A stretch of 64,000 nt of DNA, taken from contig JAIXMP010000013.1 in assembly GCA_025677815.1 (NCBI GenBank), forward strand, positions 372,001-436,000, written 5' to 3'. Shown piece by piece: positions 1 through 13,294 of the stretch. The position numbers and the translations under genes are program-made. Position 1 is the stretch's first letter. Each line of letters begins with the position of its first letter. The notes beneath the pieces were generated by a model. The model did not search any database. It was given only the letters and a program-made list of their open reading frames with translations, and was not told the DNA's origin. This stretch comes from Phascolomyces articulosus. Its lineage: Eukaryota; Mucoromycota; Mucoromycetes; Mucorales; Lichtheimiaceae.

Positions 1-1145
1 AGTGATGAAGATAACTGCTTTGGTGATTCAGCATTTTGGGATTGTTCCTGTTCCTGATGTTGTGGCTGTTGCTCCAGAGGTAATTCACTTGATTCAGTGG
101 ATTCCACTGCTTGTGTTTCTGGTTGTGTTTGTTGTGGTTGCTGCTGTTCAGGAACAGGTAAAGATGAATCTGTAACAATGGAAGACGTTTCTTCTGGTTC
201 TGGTACATTGGTAGTTGCTGTAATAGGTGCAGGAGAAGAAGATGATGCAACGCTTGGTGTTGTTGAACCTGGAACAACACCTACAGGTGTACCACCTGCC
301 TCTTCAGAAATATGTGGATGAACGTGTGGGTTGGATGCAGGATGTTTGGATGGATCATCCATATCATCCCCTTCTGTTCGTTGTTGATCTGATTCTGTAT
401 CCGATACAACATCATCTAGTTTTGGTGTATACGTTCGTTCCTCTTCTTCTTCAATCAATTTAGATGGGCCAGGTGCAGGTAATGAAGGTGGTAATGCACT
501 TGACACATTGGGAGATTGTGGCAATTCTCTATCCTTTTGTTCTACTGCTGTTGTTGTAGATGTAGCTGTAGGTGTTGAACTAGGGACTTCTGATACTGCA
601 ACAGTGGCAACGGATGTTGATTCAGGTTCCTAAATAGTCACATGATAAGTCACTTTTCCTCTTCGCGTTTTCTTTAATTATTCTTCTTAAAACTACACGC
701 GATATATTATTTTACCTTAATAGCTTCTGTCATTTCTTTATCTTGATCCTTTTCTTCTTCTGATTCTTCATCTTCGAATACAATAGGCTTGTCAGCTATG
801 TATTTAAAAAAAGAGCATGAGATTAAATTAAAACATTCCTCTTTTTACTTGAAAACTTTCACAATATCAATCTTTTGCATTACATTTGACCCATTTGTAC
901 GTGCTAATATTTTTAGCGCGTGATAACGGAGCCCATTTCTTCTCCCTATTCAATGTCCAAATCTCTCTTTTAGTTCCTTAATTTTTTATACCATCGTTTT
1001 ATTAAAAAAATATAAGATTGCAATTATTTTTTTTATTTAGTAATAAAGAATAAATATACCATGCTTGAACAGGTTGTGATAAAGCACGAATAAGGCGATC
1101 GTTATCAGTAGAGTTATACTTTCGTTCGCGGTAACGAGAATTCAT
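1..1145 (-). CDS. BCL7-domain protein, C-terminus cut by window edge
   Basis: I read four exons: 1145-1060, 945-884, 795-716 and 629-1, which runs off the left edge. The junction phases agree. The N-terminal 50 or so residues carry the BCL7 signature: an arginine-rich start, then WEKKW, then a basic stretch ending in YKWV. In animals BCL7 proteins are accessory subunits of SWI/SNF (BAF) chromatin remodelling complexes, and the WEKKW...YKWV block is the conserved N-terminal box. After it comes an acidic segment and then a long Ser/Thr/Pro/Gln-rich, low-complexity tail, as usual for the family. I chose the ATG at 1145 because it places the conserved box about 30 residues in, as in animal BCL7; an upstream in-frame ATG at 1253 would add an unrelated hydrophobic stretch. 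A nuclear chromatin role is inferred from the family only. Confidence 0.68.
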
Positions 1146-1327
1146 ATTTTTTTTTATAAAAGTTGAGTAGAGTGGGGAGAGGAGAAGAAACAAATTTGGG
1201 AGTGCACGCCACCACTTCCAACTTGCCGCAATCGGAGATAATATTCTTTTCAACTGTCTAATAGATTGAAGTTATATACAAAAATACAGGCGCTTCTAAA
1301 TTAATAAAATCCAATTTTATATCTAAT

Positions 1328-3793
1328 CTAAAACCTTCTAATCATATTTAAGAACATAGAACCAGGAGAGGAAAGGATGAATCCTCGTGTCTGTAACTTT
1401 TCTTTATGGATTGAATCCTCCGGTAACGACCATTCATACTTTCGTACTATTTATGTTGTCAAAAAGAAGTAGATCCACATGCTTAGTTAGTAATTGATCC
1501 AGTTTTTATTAGCCATATAAATATAATATTATGAATATCACATCTTCATCTTACATAGCATAGAGAGAAGAACACGTTGCTCCGTTAAGCTAAAGTTCAT
1601 TCCAATACATCCACGTTCACCATGTCCATATGCAAGCCAAGGAAAGCCTTGTTTTTTAATTAATTGATCTGCTTCACCACCAGGAACAAATCTTTCTGGA
1701 ATAAACGACTCTGGAGCTCTCCATATGTGGGGATTTTTGTGCATTTCATATGTATCCATAGTGACACATGTTCCTTTGGGGATAAATATGCCACCAAGTT
1801 CGGTATCTTGGCTAGCATAACGAGCTACAACTGTAACTAGCGGTGGAGATATGCGCAATGCCTAAAGTAGTATGATATAAGTATATATGATTATATCATA
1901 TATTCAAAATGAGCAGTTACCTCGTTAATAATCAAGTTTATATATGTTAAATGATGCAATTCCCCAATTGATGGCACAATATCTTTTGGCCGATCGCCCA
2001 ATATTAAAATGACTTCTTGCCTTGCTTTTTGTTGAATTTCCTATCATTTAATATATGGTTAAATAAATGATATTCTCGTGAATACATATAACATAATTAT
2101 TTATGATCCACGTCATACCTGATTGACAGCCAAATAATATATAATACAACTTAATGCATGAGCTGTGGTATCGCTTCCAGCAAGAAAAAATACACATAAA
2201 TTACTCTACTTTTTAAATTAGCATGATAAAAATGAAAAACCGCTCCAGGTTATTACTATTATTTTTTCGTTACCAAAAGATCTTTGTCAGACATCTTATT
2301 TCCATTCACAGCACTCGCTCCTTCGATCATAAGGGTTAAAAGATCTGCGTTATTGTTCGTTTGTCTTTTCTTATATGTTGATTGTTCTTCTTGCCGTTGT
2401 GATGATGATGGTGACGAATTGTTTAATTGATCACGTTTTTGTGTAATAATATCTTGTAACATATTCAGAAATTGGATAAGTTCTTCATTAAGACGTCGTC
2501 GATAAGGAAGAATCTTGTCAAGAACGGGAAATATAAGTGGGAGAGGTTCTGTCATCTCAGTGACAATCGTATTGTATCGCTTTCTCCATTCACTATGTTG
2601 GTTATCAATCGAATTGAAATCAAAATCTATTTTAAACAGTAGTCTTATTATCAGTGTCACTTGTACTGGTTCTTTCTTGATATCATTTTTATTGATGCGA
2701 ATTATATTTATAAGTGCAGAGAGAACAATGATCACTATATACTTTACCAAACATAGCTAATCCCATGGAATCCAGTGTCCAACACTTTACCAAGTCATAA
2801 AAGTCAATGGGTTGTTCATCCAATTGTCTGTCTATTACATTGAATAATTTTTTTGATAACCGACCAAATAATTCAATGGGCATCGTACTACTAAATGCAG
2901 GATTTGCTATCTAATTGTGTATAATATAATCCCATTTGGAAATTTTTTGTTTATACGACAAGTTGGTAAGTATAAAAACATGTGCTAAATAAAAAGTGAG
3001 TTTCTAATTATAAAATGCTATAAAATATACCTTTCTTTGATCCTTCCATTGTTGCCCATTGGCGAACATAATATTCTGCGTTGGACAAAGAAATCTACCA
3101 ATAATTGTTCCTTCCAAACGATTCACTTGGTTTGTTTTTGGAAAAATATCTTTTTTTATATATATTATAGAAACAGTATGAGTATTTTTGGTATTAATGT
3201 TGATATTGTTGTAGAATAATACAATGTGTTAGTTTCTTTCTGCAAGAGAAAAAAAAAGAAAAAACATTCAAATTATTCTTACCTGGACGCAATAAAATCT
3301 TTTTTGCCAATGATGGATTATTTACGCGCACGGTCCAGCCGTTGAAATCAAAACGCTGCCATAAAAAAAGGTACGTAAAATAGAAATATGTTCGTTATGT
3401 TAACCAATAACTGTATCCTCTTCTTCCTTTATAACAACATGTTAGGAAGATTTTTAGCTGTTTTTTCTATTATAATATACGTACGGTATATATCCCAGCG
3501 TTTGATTGAGATGCTGCAGGTATAGTATATTTATTTGCAATAACGTCCAGCGTTTGATTTCTGATTAATCCACTCCAAAACCTGATCAGATCAATTTGTG
3601 GTATATGTCGAATATTACGGGGTGGCTTTAGTAACGTATCATATAAAAAATAGATTCCGCTGACAGTCACTACAACAATTGATATGCGCATTCCATTTTT
3701 GAATAAAAACTGGAATAATCGTTGATTATTCTTGTTCCTAGATAACACGGATAGCAAATGGTGATAATACTCATGGACTGTAGTATTATCCAT
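1328..3793 (-). CDS. Cytochrome P450 monooxygenase, copy 1 of a tandem pair
   Basis: This is a heme-thiolate monooxygenase split into about eight or nine exons. It starts at 3793 with a hydrophobic N-terminal anchor (residues about 35-55), followed by a KPPRNIRHIPQ proline hinge. The C-helix motif WKDQR, the I-helix oxygen-activation motif AGSDTT, the K-helix EALR, PERF (FIPERF) and the heme-cysteine loop are all present in order. The heme loop reads YGHGERGCIG, so the usual leading phenylalanine is tyrosine, while the cysteine ligand, the arginine and both glycines are kept. The C-terminus (VRKYEWSLPEDS...) ends at a stop at 1328. Intron positions match those of the gene at 7238-9713, so the two are tandem duplicates. 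The N-terminal style resembles mucoromycete P450s such as CYP509, but the family assignment is a guess. Expected location is the ER membrane; the substrate is unknown. Confidence 0.85.
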
Positions 3794-4829
3794 ACTCGCT
3801 GCTATTACAATTTCAATGTTTTTTCTACTGCTTATGAAACCGATTTACTGGTTTGGTGTGTTGGTACTTTTTGAAAAAGAGAAAGAAAATATACACGTGG
3901 AGAAAAAGAGATGTAAATTAGGAAGAAGAAGAAAAGATGTAAAAAAAAAAAACCCAAGATAGTGTTTCACAATACTTTTTAGCAATGGTTGTAAAACGGA
4001 GTTCATGGTTACCACACACGACCCACATCTATCAACAGCACCTGATGGTTGTAATACATTTTTGGCTCTTTTTTGTGCTGATAATGAATATTTATATTGA
4101 CAAGTTATTATAATACTATCCTTATTATCATTCCAGAATAATGGATCATTTACCATTCCTTAGACTGAAACAAATCAAAATAAGACCTATTTGGTATTTT
4201 AATTCAGAGGAGAACCCGGTATAATAATCATTTCGGTCGTCTTGGCGTCAAACCATAAACATTTACAACTTTTGTTTTGTACAACACTCAATAATATGCC
4301 TCGTTCCTGTCACAACGATTGCACAACGATGAAAAAAATTCCCCAGATGATTGTGTGAACAAGTTAAGCTTTTCTTGCTTTGTCGATCGTAACTATATGA
4401 GACTTTTTTCCTCCATTTCATTAACCTTTTTTATTAACATATGCCTTTAAAAAAATATAATCAAACACACTATTGTTATTAGCTAAGATGAAATAAAATA
4501 AATACTACATGGTAGATATGTAAGAACAGTAAAAGGTTTACGGTGTTATTTATGCTCTATATTGGAATACATTTCATGGTTACAATTATTAGATTTTTGT
4601 AGTTCACGAAGAATGGTACAAGAAGTTTCATAAACTTAAAAAAACGCCCGGTGTGACACCCAAGGCTAACATTACTTACCATACATAAAGCAATAAGAAT
4701 GTATGTATACAGTATACACTGAGATAAATGAATAAATAGAATAATAATAATAAAAACAAAGTTTAGAGGCTGTTCTTGTATTACTACATTTATTACATAA
4801 CTGAATAAATTTAGAATAAGTTCGTCAAA
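3794..4829. other. Intergenic, upstream of P450 copy 1
   Basis: AT-rich DNA upstream of the P450 start at 3793. The open frames here are short and low in complexity, and I see no domain. It probably includes the promoter of the P450. Confidence 0.5.
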
Positions 4830-4831
4830 TA

Positions 4832-5010
4832 CAGTCCTACCCAAAAAGTCTGCACAATTTCGAAATTTAACTTAAACCAGCTTAACAAATGATGTTTATT
4901 CAAAGTTATTAAAAGCACATAAACCATTGTTATTGTTCTTCAATGAATACCATTTATTAAGCTGGCTTAAGTGAAATTTCGAAATCGTGTAGACTTTTTG
5001 GGTAGGGCTG
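4832..5010. mobile_element. Mariner/Tc1-type MITE, 179 bp, TA target duplication
   Basis: The element begins CAGTCCTACCCAAAAAGTCT and ends with a near-perfect reverse complement. The arms pair over about 70 bases each with a handful of mismatches, so the whole element is close to one long palindrome. It is flanked by TA on each side (4830-4831 and 5011-5012), the target duplication of Tc1/mariner transposons. It has no room for a transposase, so it is a non-autonomous miniature element that would need a transposase from elsewhere. It lies upstream of P450 copy 1 and downstream of copy 2. Confidence 0.88.
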
Positions 5011-5012
5011 TA

Positions 5013-7237
5013 CTATCACTACATTTTTGACTGAAAAACACGCATACCCACGCACAACAGGCACACCCGTTTTAGAAGGGTAAAGTTACAAATAAGTTAT
5101 TATATATCAACATATGGTATTAGATGAACAATAGTTATAGTAAATGATATTATAAACTATTAATTATTGATTGTATGTTGCAAGCGGACCTAATAAGAAT
5201 AGTGATAAGAGCCAGTATATATAATCTTAAGAAAGGCTATTATAATACAATTATGTATTCAATAATAATAAATAGCAATGTTATATTTATCTTCATCAAG
5301 AAACTATTGATATCTTCACAGTACTCAGTGGAGAATACTTAACTAACGAGAAAACATAGATAAACTAACGTACTCAAGCCATATCTTTACATATGATAAC
5401 GATATATTTGCTAATATTTGTTGGGAAGTTTACTTCTAATGTTTATCCACAAGCACCTATCTTTCTCCTAATGACTACAAATCCAAATTGATGTTGCGAT
5501 GCTACTACCTCTATTAGAACAGGAATTGGAACTCAAGAAGAACGTATTCTCTACATTTGACTGATGGTTTTCTTCTCGCTCTTTATTTGTGTAATAGCGA
5601 AAACGTTTTACTTACCTGCTCTATTCATATTTGCATCACTACATCTTATTTTGTAAAGTTCTCCAGAAAGCATGGTGAAACATTTCATTGATTCAGAGCA
5701 ACAACAACAAAAAAACATTATTCTACTTGCTTGAGCAATCAGCTTCCCTATGAAGTAAACGAGACTAATCTGTTTTCGCCTTTTATTAATTTAAGTCTCT
5801 TTATTATGTCAATTTTTCAGATCCAAAATATCATTTTGGGAGTATTCATCAAATACAATAAAATAATCCAATATTCGTACTTGTATAAAACACATCCATC
5901 GTCCCATCGATATTACAAGGAGCCAATGATGGTCAAGGCAACAATTATCTTTTATTATGATTCTGGCAGCTCCAGAGTAAATAAATTGACTACGGAGTAA
6001 CAAATCATTTATTTATACTCTACCTATCATAGAAATGTTGCTATTTAAAAGTTTAAAATGATACTCATATTGGAGTAACCCACATTTTCATTGACTACTT
6101 ATGCCTGTGATGCATTGGTAACCTATATATATCTTGTAACTTTCTGTTTTCTAATAAATATGAAAAAGGTGCTATGATGGAAATTAAAGGCATAGTCATC
6201 ACCCTGTACTCCTGGTACGCTTTAGATATAAGACAAAATAATAATTAACAAAAAAGGTTCTATTGTTATTTATATTTGTAGAAAAAAAAAATAGAATCAT
6301 CCCACTTTCTAGTTTAAAATGTAAAAACATAATATCCCAAAAGAACTTGTTAAGGATTTAGTTTCAGTGGTAATGTTGATAATTTATGGATATGAATACA
6401 GATATAAAAAATAACTATGTTGATAAAACATTGTATTTTCAGACGATGTGTGATGCTGATGGAAGTTGTGCAATTTACCGTTGCTTGTAATTTTCTGAAT
6501 ACAAATACTAAACTGATAGTAGTATGTCATTTTCCTATAAAGTAATTATTTGACATTTTTTATCTATAATAGCAAGAAAATAAAATAAAAAGGCAACAAT
6601 AATATGATGTTTTTAATAGTGTAAAATATATATTTGCACATCTCTCAGTAGCATCATGTTCATGTCTTATTATAATATAAGACACATTTAATAAGTAGTG
6701 TATCAGAACTAATAATATCACCGCTTTTGCTTTAAGTATTCCCCATCTCTCCACAGTAATGATATCAACTATATACTAATATTGGAGAGAAGGAACCACT
6801 TGACCTACTTTCCCTTGTATAACTAAGAACAATTTACTTAAAGACGGTGTATGTTATACCATCTACAGTAAAATACAGACAGAAAAAGAAAATGTAATTA
6901 AGTATCATAAGAAGTTGTTAGAATCTCGGAACGGTCTGTAACACTATTTATAATGGGTATTTTATGGAGAAGATTACTATATATATATTGGTTGTGACCT
7001 TTTGTCATCCTGTATTCCTAATTAGAATGGATTTATTTTATCTTATTATACAACTTTCAAACTCATTGATTGTAGTAAGCAAACATAAAAAGTACCATGT
7101 TAATATAAATACTAAAGTTTTAATTAATTGTAGTAAGGATATCTTTGCCATTATAAAAATATGTATAAAATAGGAAGGGAATATTTGTTAATTAATAATA
7201 AAGATGGTGGTGATGATGAAAGAAATAAGGGAAAAAA
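5013..7237. other. Gene-poor AT-rich DNA between the two P450s
   Basis: No coding region could be supported here. The open frames are short, K/N/I/Y-rich and without splice partners that I could join. With the MITE, it separates the two P450 paralogues by about 3.4 kb. Confidence 0.5.
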
Positions 7238-9713
7238 CTAATAACGTTTCTTGAAATTAAGATAAAAGTCCTTTGGAGAACTGACAATCAAGCCAGATGC
7301 TTGAAGCCTATCCTTGTGAGGAGAATCTTCAGGTAACGACCATTCATATTTGCGTACTGTAATAAAAAAAAAAGATAGTGTATATTTTTAGTGAGTCTTT
7401 AGATATACCCATTTTTTTCGTAATGAAGAACGACAGTGCGAATATTTCATCTTGATACATACACATCATGGCAACTAATACACGTTGTTCATCAAGAGCA
7501 AAGTTCATTCCAATACACTGTCTTGGGCCATAAATAAAGGGTGTCCAGGGTAACCCATCCTTGGGTTGCTGGTCAGCCTCATTTCCAGGTGCAAATCGCT
7601 CAGGGCGGAACACATCAGGTTGATCCCATGTAGCTGGATTGTTTTGTAATTCAAACAAATCAAGCGAGATACGTGTGCCTTTGGGAATAAACACACCACC
7701 AAGTTCTATATCTCGAGTAGTTTTTCTAGCAACAACAGTTACAATGGGTGGGGATGTACGAAGAGTCTAAAAGCATTGATTGTATGTTAAGAATCTCTTC
7801 TACAAATGACATTATGCTATATATAACAATAATTCAACTTTACCTCTTTGATGATTAAATCAATGTACTTAAGGTTACGACATTGTTCAAGAGTAGGTAT
7901 AATATCAACAGGTTCATTACCAAGAATACTGTTCACTTCTTCTCTCGCTTTTTTTTGAATTTCCTATTTGTAAAAAAAAACCACCAGTTAATTGCCATAG
8001 TTATTGTAATATCATATTCTATCAAAATCACTGAAAATAAACTTACTGGATTCATTGCTAAATTATATGCTACAGAGCTTAAACTATTAGCACTAGTCTC
8101 ATGGCCAGCTGCATGTGTAAAAAATAAGAAACATCAAGAGTATAATAAGTTCAAGTGGTTTTACATTTTCTTTCTGTTTGTAATATACCGGGTATGGTAA
8201 AAAAAAAAAAGGAGAGAAGATGAGACAGATCGATCCTCCATTTTCCCGTTTTGTTGGCAGCTTACCGATAAAGAAAATACAAAGATTACTCTATAGTGAA
8301 AATAAAGATACTCAAATCAATAGCTAATTTCATAGATTGTGATGTGCTTATATATGTATAAAACTTACCAAAAGTTCGTCATCTGATATAGCCCCATTTC
8401 CTTCATTTTCTGCTTCAATCATCAATGTCAACACATCCTTTTCATTTTCTACGATATTAGATTTTTTCATTTCCTTCAGCTCTTGCCGTTTGCGAATAAT
8501 CAATTCTCGTAACATGGTCAATAATTCAGAAAGTTCTTGATGAACTTTTTGGCGTTCAGGCATCATAAACAAAATTGTTCGATCCAACCCAGGAAGAAGT
8601 AAATGAAGGGGTTTCAACATTGCATTAATAATATTGTTATATTTGCGGACCCAATCATTATCATGATCAAGAACAGCTCTAAAATTGAATCCTATCAATG
8701 GGCAAAAAAAAAAAAAAGATATTAAATAACTTGAGTTGCGTCCATACCATACCCACTTCTCTCTCTTCTTTTTCTAGTGACACTATTCCACAGATTTATT
8801 TTTGCTTACCAAAACCTCCTCTTCCAATAGCATCCAAAGTATATCGTTCCATAATATCATGACAATCGATAGGCTTATCCAAAACTTTATCCATAACCTC
8901 AAACATCTCTTGAGACAAATGACCAAACATTTCAACGGGTGCAGCTCTTTTAAATGCTGGGTTTGCAACCTTATAAATTATTTGAAGAAATAGATTAGCA
9001 TGGTAAATAATGGCATAATAATGGTATGTTTACTTTTTTTCAATTTGCTTACCTTTCTTTGCGACAACCAATGCTTGTGGCTACGTGAGAAGATCAAATT
9101 CGGCGCACTGACAGCAAAACGACCAAAAACAGTACCATCTAATTCATCTCCAAGGTCATCCTTTGGAAAAGTATCTTGAAGAAAAAAAAAAAGAAAAATA
9201 AACTTTAGGTGACACAGAACAGTAACTTTTTTTTTAAAAAAAACATATAGAAAGTATTTACCTGTATCCATAAGAACTTTTTTAACAAGATCAGGACGAC
9301 TAACTCTTACATTCCATCCACTGTTATCAAAACGCTAATATTACGAACAAATAAGCAAAAAAAAAAAAATGAATACAGGAATGAATATATACTATCCAGA
9401 AAAAAAACAGTATACATACCACATACAAGCCATGTTGAGCAGCTGCAGGGATGGTATATTTTTTCGCAATAACATAAAGTGGTTCTTGACGGATTAATGC
9501 TCCAGAATAACCCCAAAAATCGACTTGAGGAATATGACGAATGCTTTTCGGGGGTTTGGTGACTTTATCGTATACCAGATAAACACTATACACTGCGACC
9601 GCAAACGAGATCGAAAGTTTATGCTTTTTACCAAAGTCAACTACACGTTCTTGATAGTCATCTGGTATATAGGGCGATACGTATGTTTGGTATGTGCCGA
9701 TGATATTCTCCAT
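7238..9713 (-). CDS. Cytochrome P450 monooxygenase, copy 2 of a tandem pair
   Basis: This is a paralogue of the P450 at 1328-3793 with the same exon plan. It starts at 9713 (MENIIGTYQTYV...), has a membrane-anchor helix at about residues 32-50 and then KPPKSIRHIPQ. Motifs in order are C-helix WLSQR, I-helix AGHETS (split by an intron near 8100-8275), K-helix ETLR, PERF (FRPERF), and a canonical heme loop FIYGPRQCIG. The C-terminus (VRKYEWSLPEDS...) stops at 7238. All residues expected for an active heme-thiolate enzyme are visible. An ER-membrane location is expected, with electrons from NADPH-P450 reductase; the substrate cannot be told from sequence. The I-helix differs from copy 1 (AGHETS against AGSDTT) and copy 2 has the standard heme phenylalanine, which suggests divergence after duplication. 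Confidence 0.88.
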
Positions 9714-11033
9714 GTTTTATAAAAATAGTACGAAAAGATTAAAAGGAAGGAAAAAGAAAGATTGAAAGATGGATGGATGAAATATAATAAACACGAGAAC
9801 GAAGCACTATTGTTTGGCGCCTTTTAAATGTAAAATGTAACACAATAAAAGTCGAGAATTGTAAACGGTAAGTTTAGGCTCAGTGGAGGAATCTCCCTGA
9901 TAAGGATTGGCCATATATTATCCGTGCATGTAACAAGGCTCCTAATTAGGAATTGAAAGCAAAAGACATGTTTATTCTTTTCTTCCTCGCGAAATTATTG
10001 GTTAAAGAATATCAATTACGGGCATTTACTCCATACTACATCTAAAGATAAATAGTGCACACTGTTTACTCGTTTGCTGCATATAATTTATTGTGGCGCA
10101 GATAAATTGCAGCATCTAGGAACATACAAAAACTAATAATAAATAGGTTACCAGGAATGATAGTTTATTATCACCTTTAACTTGAAACAAATATGACCTT
10201 GAGTATCGATTTTTTTTTGTACTCTTGATATTGAGAATCTGTATATCTGGTGACCTCTCTTCTTTGTCAGTTGTCATTGTGTTACTGATATTATTTTATA
10301 GATTGGAGTGAGTTATTACAATGACTGAGATCTTGATTGTGTTCCCTGTTTGCAACACCTTGCATCCTTTTAAAGCAGTTTAAAAGTAATAACACCGCGC
10401 TTTCTCTTATGTTTGTATATGTTTTGATAATATAAAAAAACGGAGTATGATCTATATAATTAAGATGTATAAGTCTTACGATAACATTTTTAAATTATGT
10501 ACTACAGAACCGTGTTCCGGTACAACATATAGCTAAGTCATAAAACAGGTGAAAAATATACAAATTTTCTGAGACAGTTCACAGATATAGTAAAGTTTCT
10601 ATTTTTCATTACACGTTTGTTGATTAAACTCCTTTATCAAATTTCTATTATTGTCCTACTATGGATATTATTTACAAGTATAATTAAAAAGGAATAACTC
10701 TTAAATCTTAGTTAATAATGATAAGACCACTAAACAGTAATAACAAAGGATTCTTAATACGAGTCATAATATAAATATACACATAATGCATTAGAAAAAG
10801 TCAAACCCAGGAACGACGACAGTTATGAAACATTGATGAGTAAAATTTATTTCTTATTGTATAAATTGAGATATAAAAAAAAGGCTGGTGGTGTTAATAT
10901 GCTGAGGAGAAAAATACATATTTGCGTATAACAACATAATAAAGTAATAGTAGCTAGTAGTATATATTTTTATATATAAAGAGTTTGTTATTTAGCATAA
11001 TTTACATAAGATATTGATAAATCTTCTTAAACT
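9714..11033. other. Intergenic between P450 copy 2 and LIM gene
   Basis: AT-rich DNA of 1.3 kb without a supportable gene. The part next to 9714 should hold the promoter of P450 copy 2; the part near 11033 is the 3' flank of the LIM-domain gene. Confidence 0.5.
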
Positions 11034-13294
11034 TTAATCCATATAATAACTTGATCTGCGTCTCTTATCCTAGTATATATATATATATATATATATCAAA
11101 AAACGAAAACGAAAATAAACTAATAAATATAGGAAGGATAGAATGGAAAGTGTTTTTAACATGATAATGAATTATACTTACAGTACATCCACGACAGTAT
11201 ACAAGCCATTCTCCACGTTCGTTTTCATATACTTTTGCATCTGAATCCATACGTTTCGCACAACTAGCACATGCAAGACATGCTTTATGCCATCGTCTAG
11301 CACGTGGACCTCGTGTATCGTCATGGACTGACACACTTCGCTTACATCTTGGACACATGGTAGATCCTCCAAGTTTAGGCAGTGCCTTGGTACGATTACG
11401 GAAAAGTTCAGATGGGCTTGTATCTTCGATTTCTGAAGAAGATGTCAAAGCTATAGCGCTACTGCTAACACAGCGACGTCTACGGGGTGTTGACACTGGT
11501 GGTGACTTGCTTTTACTAGTGCTCTGCTTGTGGTTTTTGTTTTCGTTTTTATCTACTGTTAGATAACAATCATAACAGAAAACTTTTCCTTCTATTTGTT
11601 TTCTTTGTGATTCTGGAATGGTCAACATTTTTTGACAGCTGAAACATACAAAAGCACACTTTGGTGATAACAATTGGATTATTATTAGTATTTACTAATA
11701 ATAATGAAGTTGAGTATATTATTAACACAAATATAAATACTTACCTGAAAATGATAATAGTTATTCCCTTCATATTCGAATCCGTTTCCATCAGACCCAA
11801 CTTTAATCGATGTAGAGCATACGGTGCACTTGCTCTTGCTGCTATCTGATTCCTCTTGTAAATAATCGGTGTTGTTTGTCGTGTCGTTATTTTGTTTCAA
11901 TAACAACTTTCGGCACTATTATTTTTATGAATAAATTATGGCACAAATTAAACATCATCTCATTAAAGTAAAGAGTAAATTAAAGGGAAAAAATAAAATA
12001 TGTCGCTCACTCTTGCATGATAAACTTCTTGCCCGTGACATACGAAATAATCGTGTTTAGTAAACTGTTCATTGCATATAGGACATCGTAGGCAATCATA
12101 ATGATACCATGCATAATCGTCCTGGCTTCCATTAGATAATGGAACACCAATTCGACGCCGAGTACCTTTACCGTCACTGCGTCCAAATGGCTGATTGCAT
12201 TTACAGCATATCTTTTTCTTCTTCTTTTTCGTTTGCTGAGTTAGTTGTTCGTTATTTTCTTTTTTGTTGGATGCTACTGTGTCATTGTTGATATTATTGA
12301 TATTGTTTGGTTGCTTTTCTTCTAGCTGTTGGTCCTTTGTTTTCGGTATTATTCTCGGCGATTGACCATTATCTGATATTGTAGTGGCAGGAGCTGCTAA
12401 CTTTGTTGATAAATGAGCCATAAGATTGCCATTATAAGGCGAGACTGGTGTGGCAGGTGAGTTCATTGTACTAGAATTTGCTGAATCATAATGAAAAAGC
12501 TGAGTACTAAGTCGTGGTCTAGGCTTTGTCGTTGTTGTGGAATAACTTCCAGACATGATACCTCCCACAGAAGATAGTGTCGTGAGATTTTCATTTCTAC
12601 TACTGTCGTTGGCGTTTTTTAAAAAGAAGCTACTATTTCTCGTACTACTTTTGAGCAATCCTGATCGAGCTGTTTGAATATTACTAGCATTTTCAACTAG
12701 AGCAGTGGGTACGACTGATGTTGGCGAAGTCGTTACAAAGGGTGGCTCTTTGTTATTATTATTGATGAATTCACTAATATCTCGGGGTTGAATATCCCGA
12801 AGAGAGGCAGGAGCGCCTTGGCGTTTTGAAATAGGTTTCGCCCATGAAGGTGAGAGCGGAGGCTGATCGGCAGTAAATGAAGAGCATTGTCGTCTATTAA
12901 GTCCACTAGGGATCACAGGTGTACTATTACTAGTTTGTGGGAATGGCCCTGTAACTCCTGCTTTAGAATGACTATGGTTTATCATGCAAAAGTAAAAAAT
13001 AAAAATATGAACAGTAAGTAACAATAAGGGTTATATGCATTTCATTTCCAACCAAGTATTGAATTACCCTCTTTCGCCCAAGATGTTTTCTCTTATACTG
13101 TTTCCTTCACTGCTTCGTCCAATGGTATCAAGAGCTGTAGCAATTGAAGCTATCACCAAACAATTGACATGAGTAACTAGGTAATACTATATAGTCTTAT
13201 TAACATAATAATTATATTTACCAACAGATCGACCTCGACATTTTTGACATTTGTCACTAGAAGATATTTCACCACAACGTGCACAATACCCCAT
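11034..13294 (-). CDS. Three-LIM-domain protein with N-terminal CxxC zinc ribbon
   Basis: Six exons (13294-13222, 13149-13068, 12971-12011, 11915-11745, 11658-11182, 11069-11034) add up to 1,800 bases, or 599 residues, in one frame. The first exon encodes MGYCARCGE...CQKC, a small CxxC pair motif typical of fungal LIM proteins. A long Ser/Thr/Pro/Asn-rich linker follows. Three LIM domains then follow: CCKC...HYDC..C...C ending HARC; CTVC...HFQC...C; and CPRC...HKAC..C...CRGC. Each has the Cys/His spacing of two zinc fingers. In LIM2 the joined exons give one extra residue between the two fingers. LIM proteins of this layout act as adaptors in actin or cell-polarity complexes or with Rho GTPases. 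That role is inferred from the family; the partner is not known. The start ATG at 13294 is followed at once by the conserved CxxC motif. Confidence 0.82.

Noticed and set aside
1328..9713. P450 pair as part of a secondary-metabolite cluster
   Set aside because: There is no polyketide, peptide or terpene synthase, transporter or pathway regulator nearby; the neighbours are a chromatin factor and a LIM protein.
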